Below, piece after piece: positions 18,254 through 30,365 of a stretch of 64,000 bases of DNA. The stretch's first letter is position 1. Each line of letters opens with the position of its first letter. The stretch is from positions 1,922,001 to 1,986,000 of the forward strand of contig NZ_CP059467.1 of the NCBI RefSeq assembly GCF_017894365.1. The letters run 5' to 3'. The DNA is from Aromatoleum bremense. GTDB lineage: Bacteria > Pseudomonadota > Gammaproteobacteria > Burkholderiales > Rhodocyclaceae. A model generated the notes under the pieces. The model worked only from the letters and a program-made list of their open reading frames with translations, was not told the origin of the DNA and did not search any database. The position numbers and the translations under genes are program-made.

Positions 18254-18282
18254 TTGACTTCGTTGCGGTTAACCCCTAGTAT
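18254..18282 (+). promoter_or_regulatory. Sigma70-type promoter of the atp operon
   Basis: TTGACT at 18254-18259 and TAGTAT at 18277-18282 are separated by 17 bp, the ideal spacing. Transcription would begin near 18289, about 20 bp before atpI. It sits in the 375-bp gap (17935-18309) after the divergent HD-GYP gene, in which no other gene is credible. Confidence 0.7.
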
Positions 18283-18309
18283 TGCCGGAATTTTTGAAGC
18301 GGTCTGCGC

Positions 18310-18678
18310 ATGCTGCGCATCGCCTCGGCGGATCCCATGTTCAAGATGGTTTTCCTGCAGCTTGGCGCGACGATCGCAGCTACGGCCATCGCGGCCGTTT
18401 TTTTCGGCCTGCGCGGCGGAATTTCCGCAGCCCTCGGGGGACTTTCCTGCGTTTTGCCGAATGCGGTTTTCGCGCTCCGGCTGCACCTGGCCTCGAAGCG
18501 GCAGGGCGGAGCGAATGTGATCGTTTTCTTTATCGGCGAGTTCCTCAAGATCGCGTCGATCGTGGGATTGTTGGTGCTGGTCGGGCAGTTTTATGAAGAC
18601 GTCCATTGGGGCGGCATCTTCATCGGCCTGATCCTGGCACTGAAGGCGAATTTATTTGCATTTTTGGTGAAGACCTGA
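18310..18678 (+). CDS. atpI: ATP synthase subunit I
   Basis: A 122-residue membrane protein with four hydrophobic segments (about 10-30, 35-50, 68-90, 97-118), ending LILALKANLFAFLVKT, as in AtpI/UncI of Proteobacteria. AtpI helps assemble the c-ring and is not part of the finished enzyme. It is the first gene of the atp operon and ends 2 bp before atpB. An internal Met at 18337 (MFKMVFLQ) is a possible shorter start. Confidence 0.85.
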   Translation: MLRIASADPMFKMVFLQLGATIAATAIAAVFFGLRGGISAALGGLSCVLPNAVFALRLHLASKRQGGANVIVFFIGEFLKIASIVGLLVLVGQFYEDVHWGGIFIGLILALKANLFAFLVKT

Positions 18679-18680
18679 CC

Positions 18681-19511
18681 ATGGCTACCGAAGCACCGAC
18701 CTCCGGCGAATACATCGTCCACCACCTGACCCATATGAACTCCACCGGCCACGCCCAGAAGGCAGTGATCGACTGGAGCGTATGGAACCTCGACACCCTG
18801 TTCTTCTCGATCGCGCTCGGCGTCATCACGCTGTTCTTCCTGATCCGCGCCGCCCGCAAGGCGACTCCCGGGGTTCCGGGGCGGTTCCAGGCGGCCGTCG
18901 AGATCCTCGTCGAAATGGTTGCCGACCAGGCAAAGGGCATCATCCACAGCGCCGAATCGCGCAAGTTCGTCGCACCGGTCGCGCTGACGGTGTTCCTGTG
19001 GATCTTCCTCATGAACTCGATGGACTTCCTGCCGGTCGATCTGCTGCCGCGCCTGTGGGCGATGATCTCCGGCAACGAGCATGCCTATCTGCGCGTCGTG
19101 CCGACCGCCGACCTGAACGGCACGCTCGGCATGTCGATCGGCGTGCTGCTGATCTGCCTGTACTACAACATCAAGATCAAGGGAGTCTCGGGCTGGGTGC
19201 ATGAGCTCTTCACCGCCCCGTTCGGCAGCCACCCGCTGTTGTGGCCGGTCAACTTCCTGATGCAGATCATCGAGTTCCTCGCCAAGACCGTCTCCCACGG
19301 CATGCGGCTGTTCGGCAACATGTATGCGGGCGAGCTGATCTTCATGCTGATCGCGCTGCTCGGCGGTACCGCGACGGTGTTCGGTTTCCTCGGCCACATC
19401 GTCGCCGGCTCGATCTGGGCGGTCTTCCACATCCTGATCGTCGCGCTGCAGGCCTTCATCTTCATGATGCTGACGCTGGTCTATATCGGCCAGGCTCACG
19501 AGAGCCACTAA
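18681..19511 (+). CDS. atpB: F1Fo ATP synthase subunit a
   Basis: 276 residues, starting MATEAPTSGEYIVHHLTHMN at 18681. Subunit a forms the proton half-channels against the c-ring. The essential Arg lies in AKTVSHGMRLFGNMYAGELI, and the C-terminal FHILIVALQAFIFMMLTLVYIGQAHE is typical. Several membrane helices are evident. It follows atpI by 2 bp. Confidence 0.97.
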   Translation: MATEAPTSGEYIVHHLTHMNSTGHAQKAVIDWSVWNLDTLFFSIALGVITLFFLIRAARKATPGVPGRFQAAVEILVEMVADQAKGIIHSAESRKFVAPVALTVFLWIFLMNSMDFLPVDLLPRLWAMISGNEHAYLRVVPTADLNGTLGMSIGVLLICLYYNIKIKGVSGWVHELFTAPFGSHPLLWPVNFLMQIIEFLAKTVSHGMRLFGNMYAGELIFMLIALLGGTATVFGFLGHIVAGSIWAVFHILIVALQAFIFMMLTLVYIGQAHESH

Positions 19512-19820
<309 letters not shown>

Positions 19821-19878
19821 TCGGTTCGCTTATTTCGCCTCTTTCGGCCTCTCCGACCACAACCGAGGGACAAGAACA

Positions 19879-20352
19879 GTGAATTTGAACGCAACCCTGA
19901 TAGCTCAGCTCGTTGTGTTCTTCATTTTGGCGTGGGTCACGATGAAGTTCGTGTGGCCCCCCATCGTGAAGGCGCTCGACGAGCGCGCGAAGAAGATCGC
20001 AGACGGGCTGGCAGCTGCGGACAAGGCCAAGGCCGACCTCTCGCTCGCCGAGAAGAAAGTTGTCGATGAACTGCGCAAGGCTCGCGAATCCGCGGGCGAC
20101 GTGCGTACCTCCGCCGAAAAGCAGGCGGCGAAATTCCTCGACGACGCCCGTGCCGAAGCTGCCCGTATCATCGCCCAGGCCCGCGAAGCTGCCGAAGCCG
20201 AAGCCGGCACGGCCGCCCAGCGCGCCAAGGAAGCGCTGCGTGACCAGGTCGCCCATCTGGCTGTCGCCGGCGCCGAGAAGATCCTGCGTCGCGAAATCAA
20301 CGCGCAGGTGCATGCCGACCTGCTCGCCAACCTGAAAACGGAACTGCAATAA
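19879..20352 (+). CDS. atpF: F1Fo ATP synthase subunit b
   Basis: The start is GTG at 19879 (read [14 protein letters not shown]). 157 residues: one N-terminal membrane helix (about 5-27) then a long charged coiled coil rich in Ala, Lys and Glu, the peripheral stalk that ties Fo to F1. It ends 3 bp before atpH. Confidence 0.96.
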   Translation: MNLNATLIAQLVVFFILAWVTMKFVWPPIVKALDERAKKIADGLAAADKAKADLSLAEKKVVDELRKARESAGDVRTSAEKQAAKFLDDARAEAARIIAQAREAAEAEAGTAAQRAKEALRDQVAHLAVAGAEKILRREINAQVHADLLANLKTELQ

Positions 20353-20355
20353 GCC

Positions 20356-20892
20356 ATGGCCGAGAACGTCACCATCGCGCGCCCCTATGCGGATGCCGCC
20401 TTCGAGCTGGCTCGCGGGGCAGGTGCGCTGGGGCCTTGGTCGGAAGCACTCGATCGTCTCGCCGCCGCTGCCGCGGATGCGTCGATGAAAGCCTGCATCA
20501 GTAATCCCAAGCTGTCCGCGGACCAGCTGTATCAGCTGTTCATCGACGTTGCGGGACAAGGCTTCACTCCCGAGCTGCAGAATTTCGTTCGTGTCCTCGT
20601 CGACAACGAGCGTCTGCAGGTGCTTCCGGAGATCCGTGACCTGTTCGTTGAACTCAAGAACGAACACGAAGGCGTCCAGGAGGCGGAAATCGCCTCCGCG
20701 TTCCCGCTCGACGATGCCACGCTGGCGAACCTGAAAGCCGATCTTGAGATGCGTTTCAAGACCAGGCTGAACATCAAGGTCAGCCTCGACCCCGAACTCA
20801 TCGGCGGGGTCCGCATCGCGATCGGCGACGAAGTGATCGACGCCTCGGTCCGCGGCAAGCTCGCGAACATGGCCGCTGCGCTAAAGAACTAG
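20356..20892 (+). CDS. atpH: F1 ATP synthase subunit delta
   Basis: 178 residues, starting [19 protein letters not shown], a standard OSCP/delta N-terminus. The C-terminal motif [25 protein letters not shown] (read in parts) is conserved. It links the b stalk to the top of the alpha-beta hexamer. Ten bp separate it from atpA. Confidence 0.97.
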   Translation: MAENVTIARPYADAAFELARGAGALGPWSEALDRLAAAAADASMKACISNPKLSADQLYQLFIDVAGQGFTPELQNFVRVLVDNERLQVLPEIRDLFVELKNEHEGVQEAEIASAFPLDDATLANLKADLEMRFKTRLNIKVSLDPELIGGVRIAIGDEVIDASVRGKLANMAAALKN

Positions 20893-20902
20893 GAGCATAT
20901 AC

Positions 20903-22441
<1,539 letters not shown>

Positions 22442-22462
22442 GGCCGCGGACGGAGACGGAAT

Positions 22463-23332
22463 ATGGCTAGCGGTAAGGAAATCCGTACCAAGATCAAGAG
22501 CGTGCAAAACACGCGCAAGATCACCAAGGCCATGGAAATGGTGGCCGCATCCAAGATGCGCAAGGCGCAGGACCGGATGCGTGCCGCTCGTCCCTATGCC
22601 GAGAAGATCCGCCGCCTCGCCGCGAACCTGTCCCAGGCCAATGTGACCGATTACAAGCACGCTTTCCTCGTCCAGAAGGACCAGGTGAAGCGGGTGGGTC
22701 TGATTCTGGTCACCACCGACAAGGGTCTTTGCGGCGGTCTCAACACCAATATCCAGCGCGTCGCGCTGAACGCGATGAAGGGCTGGGACGCCTCCGGCGC
22801 GACCGAGATCCAGGCCTGCTGCATCGGCAACAAGGGTTTCGGCTTCATGCAGCGGCTGGGCGCGAAAGTCGTGTCGCACGTCGTTCAGCTCGGTGACACG
22901 CCGCATCTCGAAAAGATGATCGGCCCGGTCAAGATCATGCTCGACGCGTTCCAGAACGGCGAGCTCGACGCGGTCTATGTGGCTTACACGCGCTTCATCA
23001 ACACGATGAAGCAGGAGCCGGTGCTCGAGCAGCTGCTGCCGCTGACCGGCGAGAAGCTCGGCACGCCGGAAGGTTCGTGGGACTACCTGTACGAGCCCGA
23101 CCCGCAGGTCGTCATCGACGAGATGCTGGTGCGCTACGTCGAGGCGCTGGTCTATCAGGCAGTCGCCGAGAACATGGCTTCGGAGCAGAGCGCGCGCATG
23201 GTGGCGATGAAGGCCGCGTCCGACAACGCGAAGAACGTGATCGGGGAACTGCAGCTGGTCTACAACAAGACCCGCCAGGCAGCGATCACGAAGGAGCTGT
23301 CGGAGATCGTCGGCGGCGCCGCCGCGGTGTAA
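22463..23332 (+). CDS. atpG: F1 ATP synthase subunit gamma
   Basis: 289 residues with long N- and C-terminal helices that form the rotating shaft (start [20 protein letters not shown]; end [17 protein letters not shown]). [17 protein letters not shown] is the conserved central motif. It lies between atpA and atpD at short spacing. Confidence 0.98.
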   Translation: MASGKEIRTKIKSVQNTRKITKAMEMVAASKMRKAQDRMRAARPYAEKIRRLAANLSQANVTDYKHAFLVQKDQVKRVGLILVTTDKGLCGGLNTNIQRVALNAMKGWDASGATEIQACCIGNKGFGFMQRLGAKVVSHVVQLGDTPHLEKMIGPVKIMLDAFQNGELDAVYVAYTRFINTMKQEPVLEQLLPLTGEKLGTPEGSWDYLYEPDPQVVIDEMLVRYVEALVYQAVAENMASEQSARMVAMKAASDNAKNVIGELQLVYNKTRQAAITKELSEIVGGAAAV

Positions 23333-23343
23333 CGCATAACTGA

Positions 23344-24759
<1,416 letters not shown>

Positions 24760-24813
24760 TCGAGCCCGCCGCACGGCAGCTCGCTGTCGTGCGGCCTTGA
24801 AAAGGACATCACT

Positions 24814-25239
24814 ATGGCAATGACGGTCCACGTCGACATCGTCAGCGCGGAAGAGCAGATCTTTTCCGGCCTGGCGGAGTTCGTCGCGCTCCCGGGTGAA
24901 GCGGGTGAACTCGGCATCCTGCCCGGCCACATGCCGCTGATGACCCGGATCAAGCCGGGTGCGGTACGGGTGAAGCGTCCCGACCAGGCGGAAGAAGAAC
25001 TCGTTTTCGTCGCCGGCGGGATTATCGAAGTGCAGCCGGGACTGGTCACCGTGCTCGCGGACACTGCGATCCGGGGCAAGGATCTGGACGAGGCGAAAGC
25101 TCTCGAAGCCAAGCGCATCGCGGAAGAGGCGCTGAAAAACCAGTCGGCCGAAATCGATTACGCCAAGGCGCAGGCTGAACTCGCCGAAGCGATCGCGCAG
25201 ATCGCGGCGATCCAGAAGCTGCGCAAACGCAGCCACTGA
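24814..25239 (+). CDS. atpC: F1 ATP synthase subunit epsilon
   Basis: 141 residues: N-terminal beta sandwich (about 1-85; [35 protein letters not shown]) and a C-terminal helical hairpin that can lock rotation. It is the last atp gene and is followed by a strong terminator. Confidence 0.97.
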   Translation: MAMTVHVDIVSAEEQIFSGLAEFVALPGEAGELGILPGHMPLMTRIKPGAVRVKRPDQAEEELVFVAGGIIEVQPGLVTVLADTAIRGKDLDEAKALEAKRIAEEALKNQSAEIDYAKAQAELAEAIAQIAAIQKLRKRSH

Positions 25240-25277
25240 GCCGGACGGCGGGCAAAGCCGCCGGCATCGGGCAAAAC

Positions 25278-25311
25278 AAAAAGGGCAGATCCGTCAGGAC
25301 TGCCCTTTTTG
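25278..25311. terminator. Bidirectional terminator between atpC and ubiJ
   Basis: AAAAAGGGCAG (25278-25288) pairs with CTGCCCTTTTT (25300-25310) across an 11-base loop. Because A and T runs flank both sides of the stem it can end transcription from atpC (plus) and from the convergent ubiJ operon (minus). Confidence 0.88.
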
Positions 25312-25339
25312 TTTGGGTGCTTTCCTGCCTGCGGCGAAG

Positions 25340-25984
25340 TTAGCGCCCGTCCGGCGGAACGGCCATGGCGGATGCCCGCTGACCATGGCGCGACGGGGAC
25401 TGTCGGGAGGCGCAGAGCCGCTCAACGCGCTTGTCGAGGCGCGCCAGGTCGTCGCGCAGCGCCCCCAGTTCTCCGCCATGCCCTTCGAGTGCCGCACGCG
25501 TGACGAGGAGCGGCTGCTCTTCGGTGAGATATTCGGCGACGTTGCCGCCCAACGCCTGGCACGCCCTCAAACCTCCGTCCCTGACGGCCTGCGCCCCGAG
25601 CACGACGCGGTGGGCGAGGATGTCGCCAAGCACGCGCGACAGGTCTTCCTCGGCGTCCCAGCGCAAGTTGCGGAACACGAAGCCGAGCGCATCGGCGAAC
25701 TCGGCATTGCCGTCGATCCGCACTTCGCTCATTGCCTTCCCGGGATCTCCGGTGAGGAGGCCGGGCAGCGCGCCGAGCGGAAGCGAAAGCGTGATCGAAG
25801 GCGTCGTGGCTGCGTCCGCCGCGGCGAGAAAACCGTCCGGCAGGACCGTGAACATGATGTCGAACGGGTCGGCATGTAGTAGCGCATGCCGGCCCGCATG
25901 GGGCGAAAGCCGTTCCCGGGCCCAAGGCGCCGGGCCCAGCAGGTGGTTGATGGCGGTGAGGAAACCGCGGCGTGCGACTGACAT
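25340..25984 (-). CDS. ubiJ: Ubiquinone biosynthesis accessory factor UbiJ
   Basis: 214 residues with an SCP2-like lipid-binding domain (about 30-125; FTVLPDGFLAAADAATTPSITLSLPL in part) and a C-terminal coiled coil (GELGALRDDLARLDKRVERL), the UbiJ layout. UbiJ helps organise the soluble Ubi complex for aerobic ubiquinone synthesis. It lies downstream of ubiE as in many Proteobacteria, here separated by a Tim44-like gene; ubiB is not adjacent. Confidence 0.85.
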   Translation of the reverse strand: MSVARRGFLTAINHLLGPAPWARERLSPHAGRHALLHADPFDIMFTVLPDGFLAAADAATTPSITLSLPLGALPGLLTGDPGKAMSEVRIDGNAEFADALGFVFRNLRWDAEEDLSRVLGDILAHRVVLGAQAVRDGGLRACQALGGNVAEYLTEEQPLLVTRAALEGHGGELGALRDDLARLDKRVERLCASRQSPSRHGQRASAMAVPPDGR

Positions 25985-26029
25985 CGTTTTCTGCGGGACC
26001 CCGGCATTCCGGGGTCCGCCGTAGAGGAT

Positions 26030-26881
26030 TCAGGAAAGCTGCTGGATGCCCGCGACGACCCACCCGGCGTTTCCGGTCCTGGGTTTGGTCAGATGCCACA
26101 CTTCGTCGAACGCCACTGGTGCCGCGCCTTCTTCTTCGCGCAGCAGGCCGGAGAAGCGGATGCTGACGACGTAGCGTTGCGCTTCCTCCACGACTTCGAT
26201 GACTTCGCCGTTCAGCTCCACGACGTCGGTGCGCTGCGTCCCCGGAGCGCGTTCAGTCAGCTGCATGCGGATTTCAGCAAACATCTCGGGTGACGTGAAT
26301 TCGCGGATGTCTTCGAGATTGCCGGCATCGTTGGCGGCCTGCAGGCGGATGAACTGGACCTTGGCCTGCCGCACGAACGCTTCGGCATCGAAGTTCGCGG
26401 GGATGTTGCCCGCTGGCGCAGGCGCCACCGCGCTGCTGGCAGCGGGGAAGCTTGCCGGCGCAGAAGCGGGGAAGCTCCCGCCGGCAGGAGCGCCGGCGTA
26501 CTGCATCGCGCCGCCCGAGCGCGCTGCGGCATTGCGACGCGACAGCATGCGGAACAGCATCAGGGCAGCGAGCGCCAGCAGCGCGATCATCAGGAACGAG
26601 CCCATTTCGGCGCCGAGGCCCAGATGCGAGAAGAGCGCAGCCAGCCCGAGGCCGGCGGCCAGCCCGGCGAGCGGGCCCATCCACGACCGCTTCTGCGGCA
26701 CGGCATTCGCGCCCTGCGGCGTCTGCTGCGGCGCGGCCGACGGCTGGCGCGGCGCCGACGGGCTCATCTGGCGCTGCATGCCGAAGCTGCCGCCCCCGCC
26801 GAGACGCTTGGCGTCGGCGTCAGGGATGCCGAAACCGAGGGTGAAAATGACCGCGATCAGGCCGAGAAGCAGGTTTTTCAT
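26030..26881 (-). CDS. Tim44-like domain protein, membrane anchored
   Basis: 283 residues from the Met at 26881 (MKNLLLGLIAVIFTLGFG). A signal-like N-terminal segment ends near DADAKRLGGG, followed by a Pro/Gln/Ser-rich linker, a hydrophobic stretch (about 75-115) and a C-terminal Tim44-like domain (about 150-283; FDAEAFVRQAKVQFIRLQ, VRQ...TGNAGWVVAGIQQL). The Tim44-like fold resembles the MlaA/import-motor lipid-binding domain; its bacterial role is poorly defined. It sits between ubiE and ubiJ. Confidence 0.8.
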   Translation of the reverse strand: MKNLLLGLIAVIFTLGFGIPDADAKRLGGGGSFGMQRQMSPSAPRQPSAAPQQTPQGANAVPQKRSWMGPLAGLAAGLGLAALFSHLGLGAEMGSFLMIALLALAALMLFRMLSRRNAAARSGGAMQYAGAPAGGSFPASAPASFPAASSAVAPAPAGNIPANFDAEAFVRQAKVQFIRLQAANDAGNLEDIREFTSPEMFAEIRMQLTERAPGTQRTDVVELNGEVIEVVEEAQRYVVSIRFSGLLREEEGAAPVAFDEVWHLTKPRTGNAGWVVAGIQQLS

Positions 26882-26957
26882 GGGTGATATGTCTCCGTTC
26901 ATGGTGCGAAACCGGCCGCTCGCCCCGCAGGAAAGGAAGCGGGCGCGCGCAGCGGAA

Positions 26958-27695
26958 TCAGAGCTTGTAGCCGCGGTGCAGGGCGACGACGCCCCCGGTC
27001 AGGTTGAAGTAATCGACTCGCTTCAGGCCGACTCGTTCCATCAGCTCCTTCAGTTCGTCCTGCGAGGGGTGCATCCGGATCGATTCGGCCAGGTAACGGT
27101 AGCTGTCCGCGTCGTGGGCGACCTTGTCGCCCATCCAGGGCAGGATCTTGAACGAATAGAAATCGTAGGCCGGCGCGAGCGGCGCCCAGACTTTCGAGAA
27201 TTCGAGCACGAGGAGACGGCCGCCCGGACGCAGCACGCGCCGCATCTCGGCGAGCGCGACGTCCTTGTGGGTCATGTTGCGTAGGCCGAACGCAACCGTC
27301 ACGCAGTCGAACCAGTTGTCGGGGAACGGCAGCTTCTCGGCGTCGCATTGCGCGACCGGCAGCGCGAAGCCGCGGTCGAGCACCCGGTCGCGCCCGCGCG
27401 ACAGCATCGCGTGATTGATGTCGGTGAGCCACACCTGGCCGTCGCGGCCGACCCGTTTCGCGAATGCGAGCGACAGGTCTGCTGTCCCGCCGGCGACGTC
27501 GAGCACGCGGTCGCCGCAGCCGACTCCCGATATCTGGATCGTGAATGCCTTCCACAGCCGGTGCAGGCCGAAGGACATGAGATCGTTCATCACGTCGTAG
27601 CGGCGGGCGACCGAGGAAAACACCTCGGCGACTTTTTTGTGTTTTTCGCCTTCCGCCACCGTCTCGAAGCCGAAATGGGTCGTCTTTTCGTTCAT
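26958..27695 (-). CDS. ubiE: Ubiquinone/menaquinone C-methyltransferase UbiE
   Basis: The start [21 protein letters not shown] at 27695 is the conserved N-terminus. 245 residues with a SAM-binding Rossmann fold: [17 protein letters not shown] (motif I), [20 protein letters not shown] and [12 protein letters not shown]. UbiE methylates the quinone ring in ubiquinone and menaquinone synthesis. It begins 2 bp after the DUF971 gene, indicating one transcript. Confidence 0.96.
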   Translation of the reverse strand: MNEKTTHFGFETVAEGEKHKKVAEVFSSVARRYDVMNDLMSFGLHRLWKAFTIQISGVGCGDRVLDVAGGTADLSLAFAKRVGRDGQVWLTDINHAMLSRGRDRVLDRGFALPVAQCDAEKLPFPDNWFDCVTVAFGLRNMTHKDVALAEMRRVLRPGGRLLVLEFSKVWAPLAPAYDFYSFKILPWMGDKVAHDADSYRYLAESIRMHPSQDELKELMERVGLKRVDYFNLTGGVVALHRGYKL

Positions 27696-27697
27696 GC

Positions 27698-28123
27698 TCA
27701 GTGCTTGTGACCGCCGCAGCCGGATTTGGGCGGGACGGGTGGATTTTCGGCGGGATCGCGGCTGCGGCCTTCCTGCGCGAGCCGGTCGAGATACTGCTGC
27801 CACAGCGTGTCGTGCTGCGTCGCGAGCCAGTACAGGTAGTCCCAGGAATACAGGCCGCTGTCGTGTCCGTCGGAGAACACCGGTTTCACGGCATAGTTGC
27901 CGACCGGTTCGAGATCGACGATGTCGACATCGCGTTTGCCGACCTGCAGCACTTCCTGGCCGGCTCCGTGTCCGCGCACCTCTGCCGAGGGGGAATACAC
28001 CCTCAGATACTCGAACGGCAGCGAAAACTCGCTGCCATCGTCGAACGCGATTTCGAGCACGCGGGATTTGCGGTGCAAGGTGAGCGCGGTGGGGGTGGGT
28101 GTTTTGTCGTCGAGTCCGGCCAT
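27698..28123 (-). CDS. DUF971 / GBBH-like domain protein
   Basis: 141 residues from the Met at 28123 ([17 protein letters not shown]). It matches the small DUF971 family ([58 protein letters not shown]), which shares a fold with the N-terminal domain of gamma-butyrobetaine hydroxylase. A His/Cys-rich tail (KSGCGGHKH) may bind metal. The family often lies next to ubiE or iron-sulfur genes; its function is unproven. Confidence 0.83.
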   Translation of the reverse strand: MAGLDDKTPTPTALTLHRKSRVLEIAFDDGSEFSLPFEYLRVYSPSAEVRGHGAGQEVLQVGKRDVDIVDLEPVGNYAVKPVFSDGHDSGLYSWDYLYWLATQHDTLWQQYLDRLAQEGRSRDPAENPPVPPKSGCGGHKH

Positions 28124-28222
28124 GGTGACTGGTGAGTCGGGCGATGTCGGGAGTCCAATCATACCCGAATCGGCGCGGCCGAGCGGCGCCCGGCGGGCCG
28201 CGCTTCGATTGCGCCGGGATGA

Positions 28223-28257
28223 CTTGTCACAAAAAATTCAAATGGCTGCAATACACT
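28223..28257 (+). promoter_or_regulatory. Possible Pho-box promoter of phoB
   Basis: CTTGTCAC followed by an A-rich spacer and a weaker second half-site covers about 28223-28241. About 10 bp further a -10-like TACACT lies at 28252-28257, about 30 bp before the phoB ATG. This is the spacing of PhoB-activated promoters, so autoregulation is plausible. The second half-site is poor. Confidence 0.4.
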
Positions 28258-28285
28258 GCGTCGGCCAACATGGAGTGATGCATCG

Positions 28286-28993
28286 ATGCCTGCGAACATT
28301 CTGCTAGTGGAAGACGAATCGGCCATTCAGGAGCTTATCGCCGCCAGCTTGACCCGTGCCGGCCACCGCGTCGTGCGGGCATCCGACGCGGAGGCGGCAC
28401 AGCGCCTCCTGCGCGACGCGCTGCCCGACCTGGTGTTGCTGGACTGGATGCTGCCGGGCATGACGGGCATCGAACTCGCGCGCCGGCTCAGGGCCGACGA
28501 ACGGACCCGCGCGATCCCGATCATCATGCTGACGGCGCGCGGCGAAGAGCAGGACAAAGTCGCCGGCCTCGAGAGCGGCGCCGACGACTACATCACCAAG
28601 CCGTTCAGCCCGCGCGAGCTGGCAGCCCGGATCACGGCCGTGCTGCGCCGGCGCGCACCGCAAACCACCGAGGACGCGGTCGAGGCGGGCGGCCTGCGGC
28701 TCGACCCCGCGACGCACCGCGTCGGCTGCGGGGACAGGCCGGTCGCGCTCGGCCCGACTGAATTCCGCCTGCTGCATTTCCTCATGACTCATCCCGAGCG
28801 CGTGCATTCGCGCGCCCAGCTGCTCGACAAGGTGTGGGGCGACCATGTCTTCGTCGAGGACCGCACCGTGGATGTGCATGTGCGGCGCCTGCGTGCGGCG
28901 CTCGAGCCGAGCGGGCACGACCAGCTGATCCAGACGGTGCGCGGCAGCGGCTACCGTTTCTCGCTGCGGGTCGAGGGCGGCAGCGTGCAATAA
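28286..28993 (+). CDS. phoB: Phosphate regulon response regulator PhoB
   Basis: 235 residues: receiver domain (1-120; acidic VEDE, phospho-acceptor D53 in [14 protein letters not shown] in MLTARG, K in [11 protein letters not shown]) and an OmpR-type winged helix (about 135-230; [34 protein letters not shown]). The wording of the receiver and DNA-binding segments fits PhoB better than other OmpR family members, and the phoR-like kinase follows. Confidence 0.93.
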   Translation: MPANILLVEDESAIQELIAASLTRAGHRVVRASDAEAAQRLLRDALPDLVLLDWMLPGMTGIELARRLRADERTRAIPIIMLTARGEEQDKVAGLESGADDYITKPFSPRELAARITAVLRRRAPQTTEDAVEAGGLRLDPATHRVGCGDRPVALGPTEFRLLHFLMTHPERVHSRAQLLDKVWGDHVFVEDRTVDVHVRRLRAALEPSGHDQLIQTVRGSGYRFSLRVEGGSVQ

Positions 28994-29138
28994 TCCGGCC
29001 TCTGACCGCCTGCCGGAGCCCGCCATCACCCTTTCTGCCCGTTACGTCTGGAGCGTTGCGGCCGGTACGCTTGCGCTCATCGCCCTCGCGGCGCTGGCCG
29101 TCGGGCTCGTCGCGGGTCCGCTCGCCGGGCTGCTGACG

Positions 29139-30365
29139 ATGAGCGGTAGCGTGCTGCTGCTGTATGTGCACCATGTGCGCAATCTCTGCCGCCTCGCTGC
29201 ATGGACGCAGAAACCGGTCGGCACGCCGCCGCCGCACGGAACGGGAACCTGGCAGTACGCGTTTGCCGGCCTCGCACGGCGGGCGCGCCTCGGCGACGAG
29301 GCGCGCGAGCAGCTCTCGGTCGCGCTGGAGCGTTTTCGCGAAGCGAGCGAGGCGATGCCCGACGGCGTGATGTACCTTTCCGCCAGCGATCGTATCGAGT
29401 GGATCAACACCACGGCCGGGCAGCATTTCAGCCTTGACGGCTCGCAAGACCAGGGAGCGCCGGTCACGACCCTCGTGCGCGAACCCGAGTTCGTGCGCCT
29501 GCTGAGGACACGGAATGACGCCGAGCCGGTGGTCCTCCGCTCGGGCCGCCGGCCGGGCCTGACGCTGCTGGTGCAGGCCGTGCCGTTCGGCGACGGGCAG
29601 AAAATGATCGTGTCGCGCGACATCAGCCAGCTCGAAAAACTCGAAACCATGCGCCGCGACTTCATCGCGAATGTCTCACACGAATTGCGCACGCCGCTGA
29701 CGGTCGTCATCGGCTTCCTCGAAACACTGATCGACGGGCATGAGGACCTCGAGCCCGCCGAAGCGATGCGTTATCTTCGGCTCGCGTTCGAGCAGTCGTG
29801 CCGGATGCAGTTCCTGATCGAAGACCTGCTGACGCTGTCCGCGCTCGAGACCGGCGCCCCGGCGGCGGCCGAAGAGAAGATCGTGGTCGGCCCGTTGCTC
29901 GCCGACATCGCCTGCGACACGGAATTGCTGTCGGGCGGGCGCCACGACGTCAGTCTCGTCGTCGCGGGAGGAAGCGAAGGCGCGGTCCTGCTCGGCAGCG
30001 GAAAGGAACTGCGTTCGGCGTTTGCGAACCTCGCGAGCAATGCAGTGCGCTACACGCCGGACGGCGGGCAGATTCGCCTGATCTGGCAACGGGTCGGCGG
30101 CGGAGCTGAATTCGCGGTCGAAGACACCGGGATCGGTATCGAAGCCCGGCATCTTCCGCGGCTGACGGAACGCTTCTACCGCGTCGACCGCGGACGCTCG
30201 CGTGAAACCGGCGGGACCGGACTCGGCCTCGCGATCGTCAAGCACATCCTGTCGCGCCATGACGCGCAGCTGCACATCGAAAGCGAGTATGGCAAGGGCA
30301 GCCGCTTCAGTGCGCGGTTTCCTGCGGCGCGTCTCGCGCGGGATCGGTCAGCGGTTCGAAACTGA
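29139..30365 (+). CDS. phoR: Phosphate regulon sensor kinase PhoR; true start probably upstream
   Basis: From the first ATG (29139) 408 residues are read: PAS (about 65-165; ASEAMPDGVMYLSASDRIEWIN), HisKA with phospho-accepting His in FIANVSHELRTPLT, then HATPase (N-box FANLASNAVRYTPDGG, G1 VEDTGIGIE, G2 GGTGLGLAIV). It is PhoR-like in order and follows phoB. The ATG falls inside the second of two hydrophobic segments. In-frame open sequence from about 29010 encodes the first segment (TLALIALAALAVGLVAGPLA), and GGAG at 29015-29018 stands 6 bases before an ATC codon at 29025. No ATG, GTG or TTG lies in that stretch, so translation likely starts at CTG 29010 or ATC 29025. Confidence 0.88.
   Translation: MSGSVLLLYVHHVRNLCRLAAWTQKPVGTPPPHGTGTWQYAFAGLARRARLGDEAREQLSVALERFREASEAMPDGVMYLSASDRIEWINTTAGQHFSLDGSQDQGAPVTTLVREPEFVRLLRTRNDAEPVVLRSGRRPGLTLLVQAVPFGDGQKMIVSRDISQLEKLETMRRDFIANVSHELRTPLTVVIGFLETLIDGHEDLEPAEAMRYLRLAFEQSCRMQFLIEDLLTLSALETGAPAAAEEKIVVGPLLADIACDTELLSGGRHDVSLVVAGGSEGAVLLGSGKELRSAFANLASNAVRYTPDGGQIRLIWQRVGGGAEFAVEDTGIGIEARHLPRLTERFYRVDRGRSRETGGTGLGLAIVKHILSRHDAQLHIESEYGKGSRFSARFPAARLARDRSAVRN

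Noticed and set aside
17931..18606. Minus-strand frames upstream of and into atpI
   Set aside because: They overlap the promoter and atpI antisense and look like chance translation.
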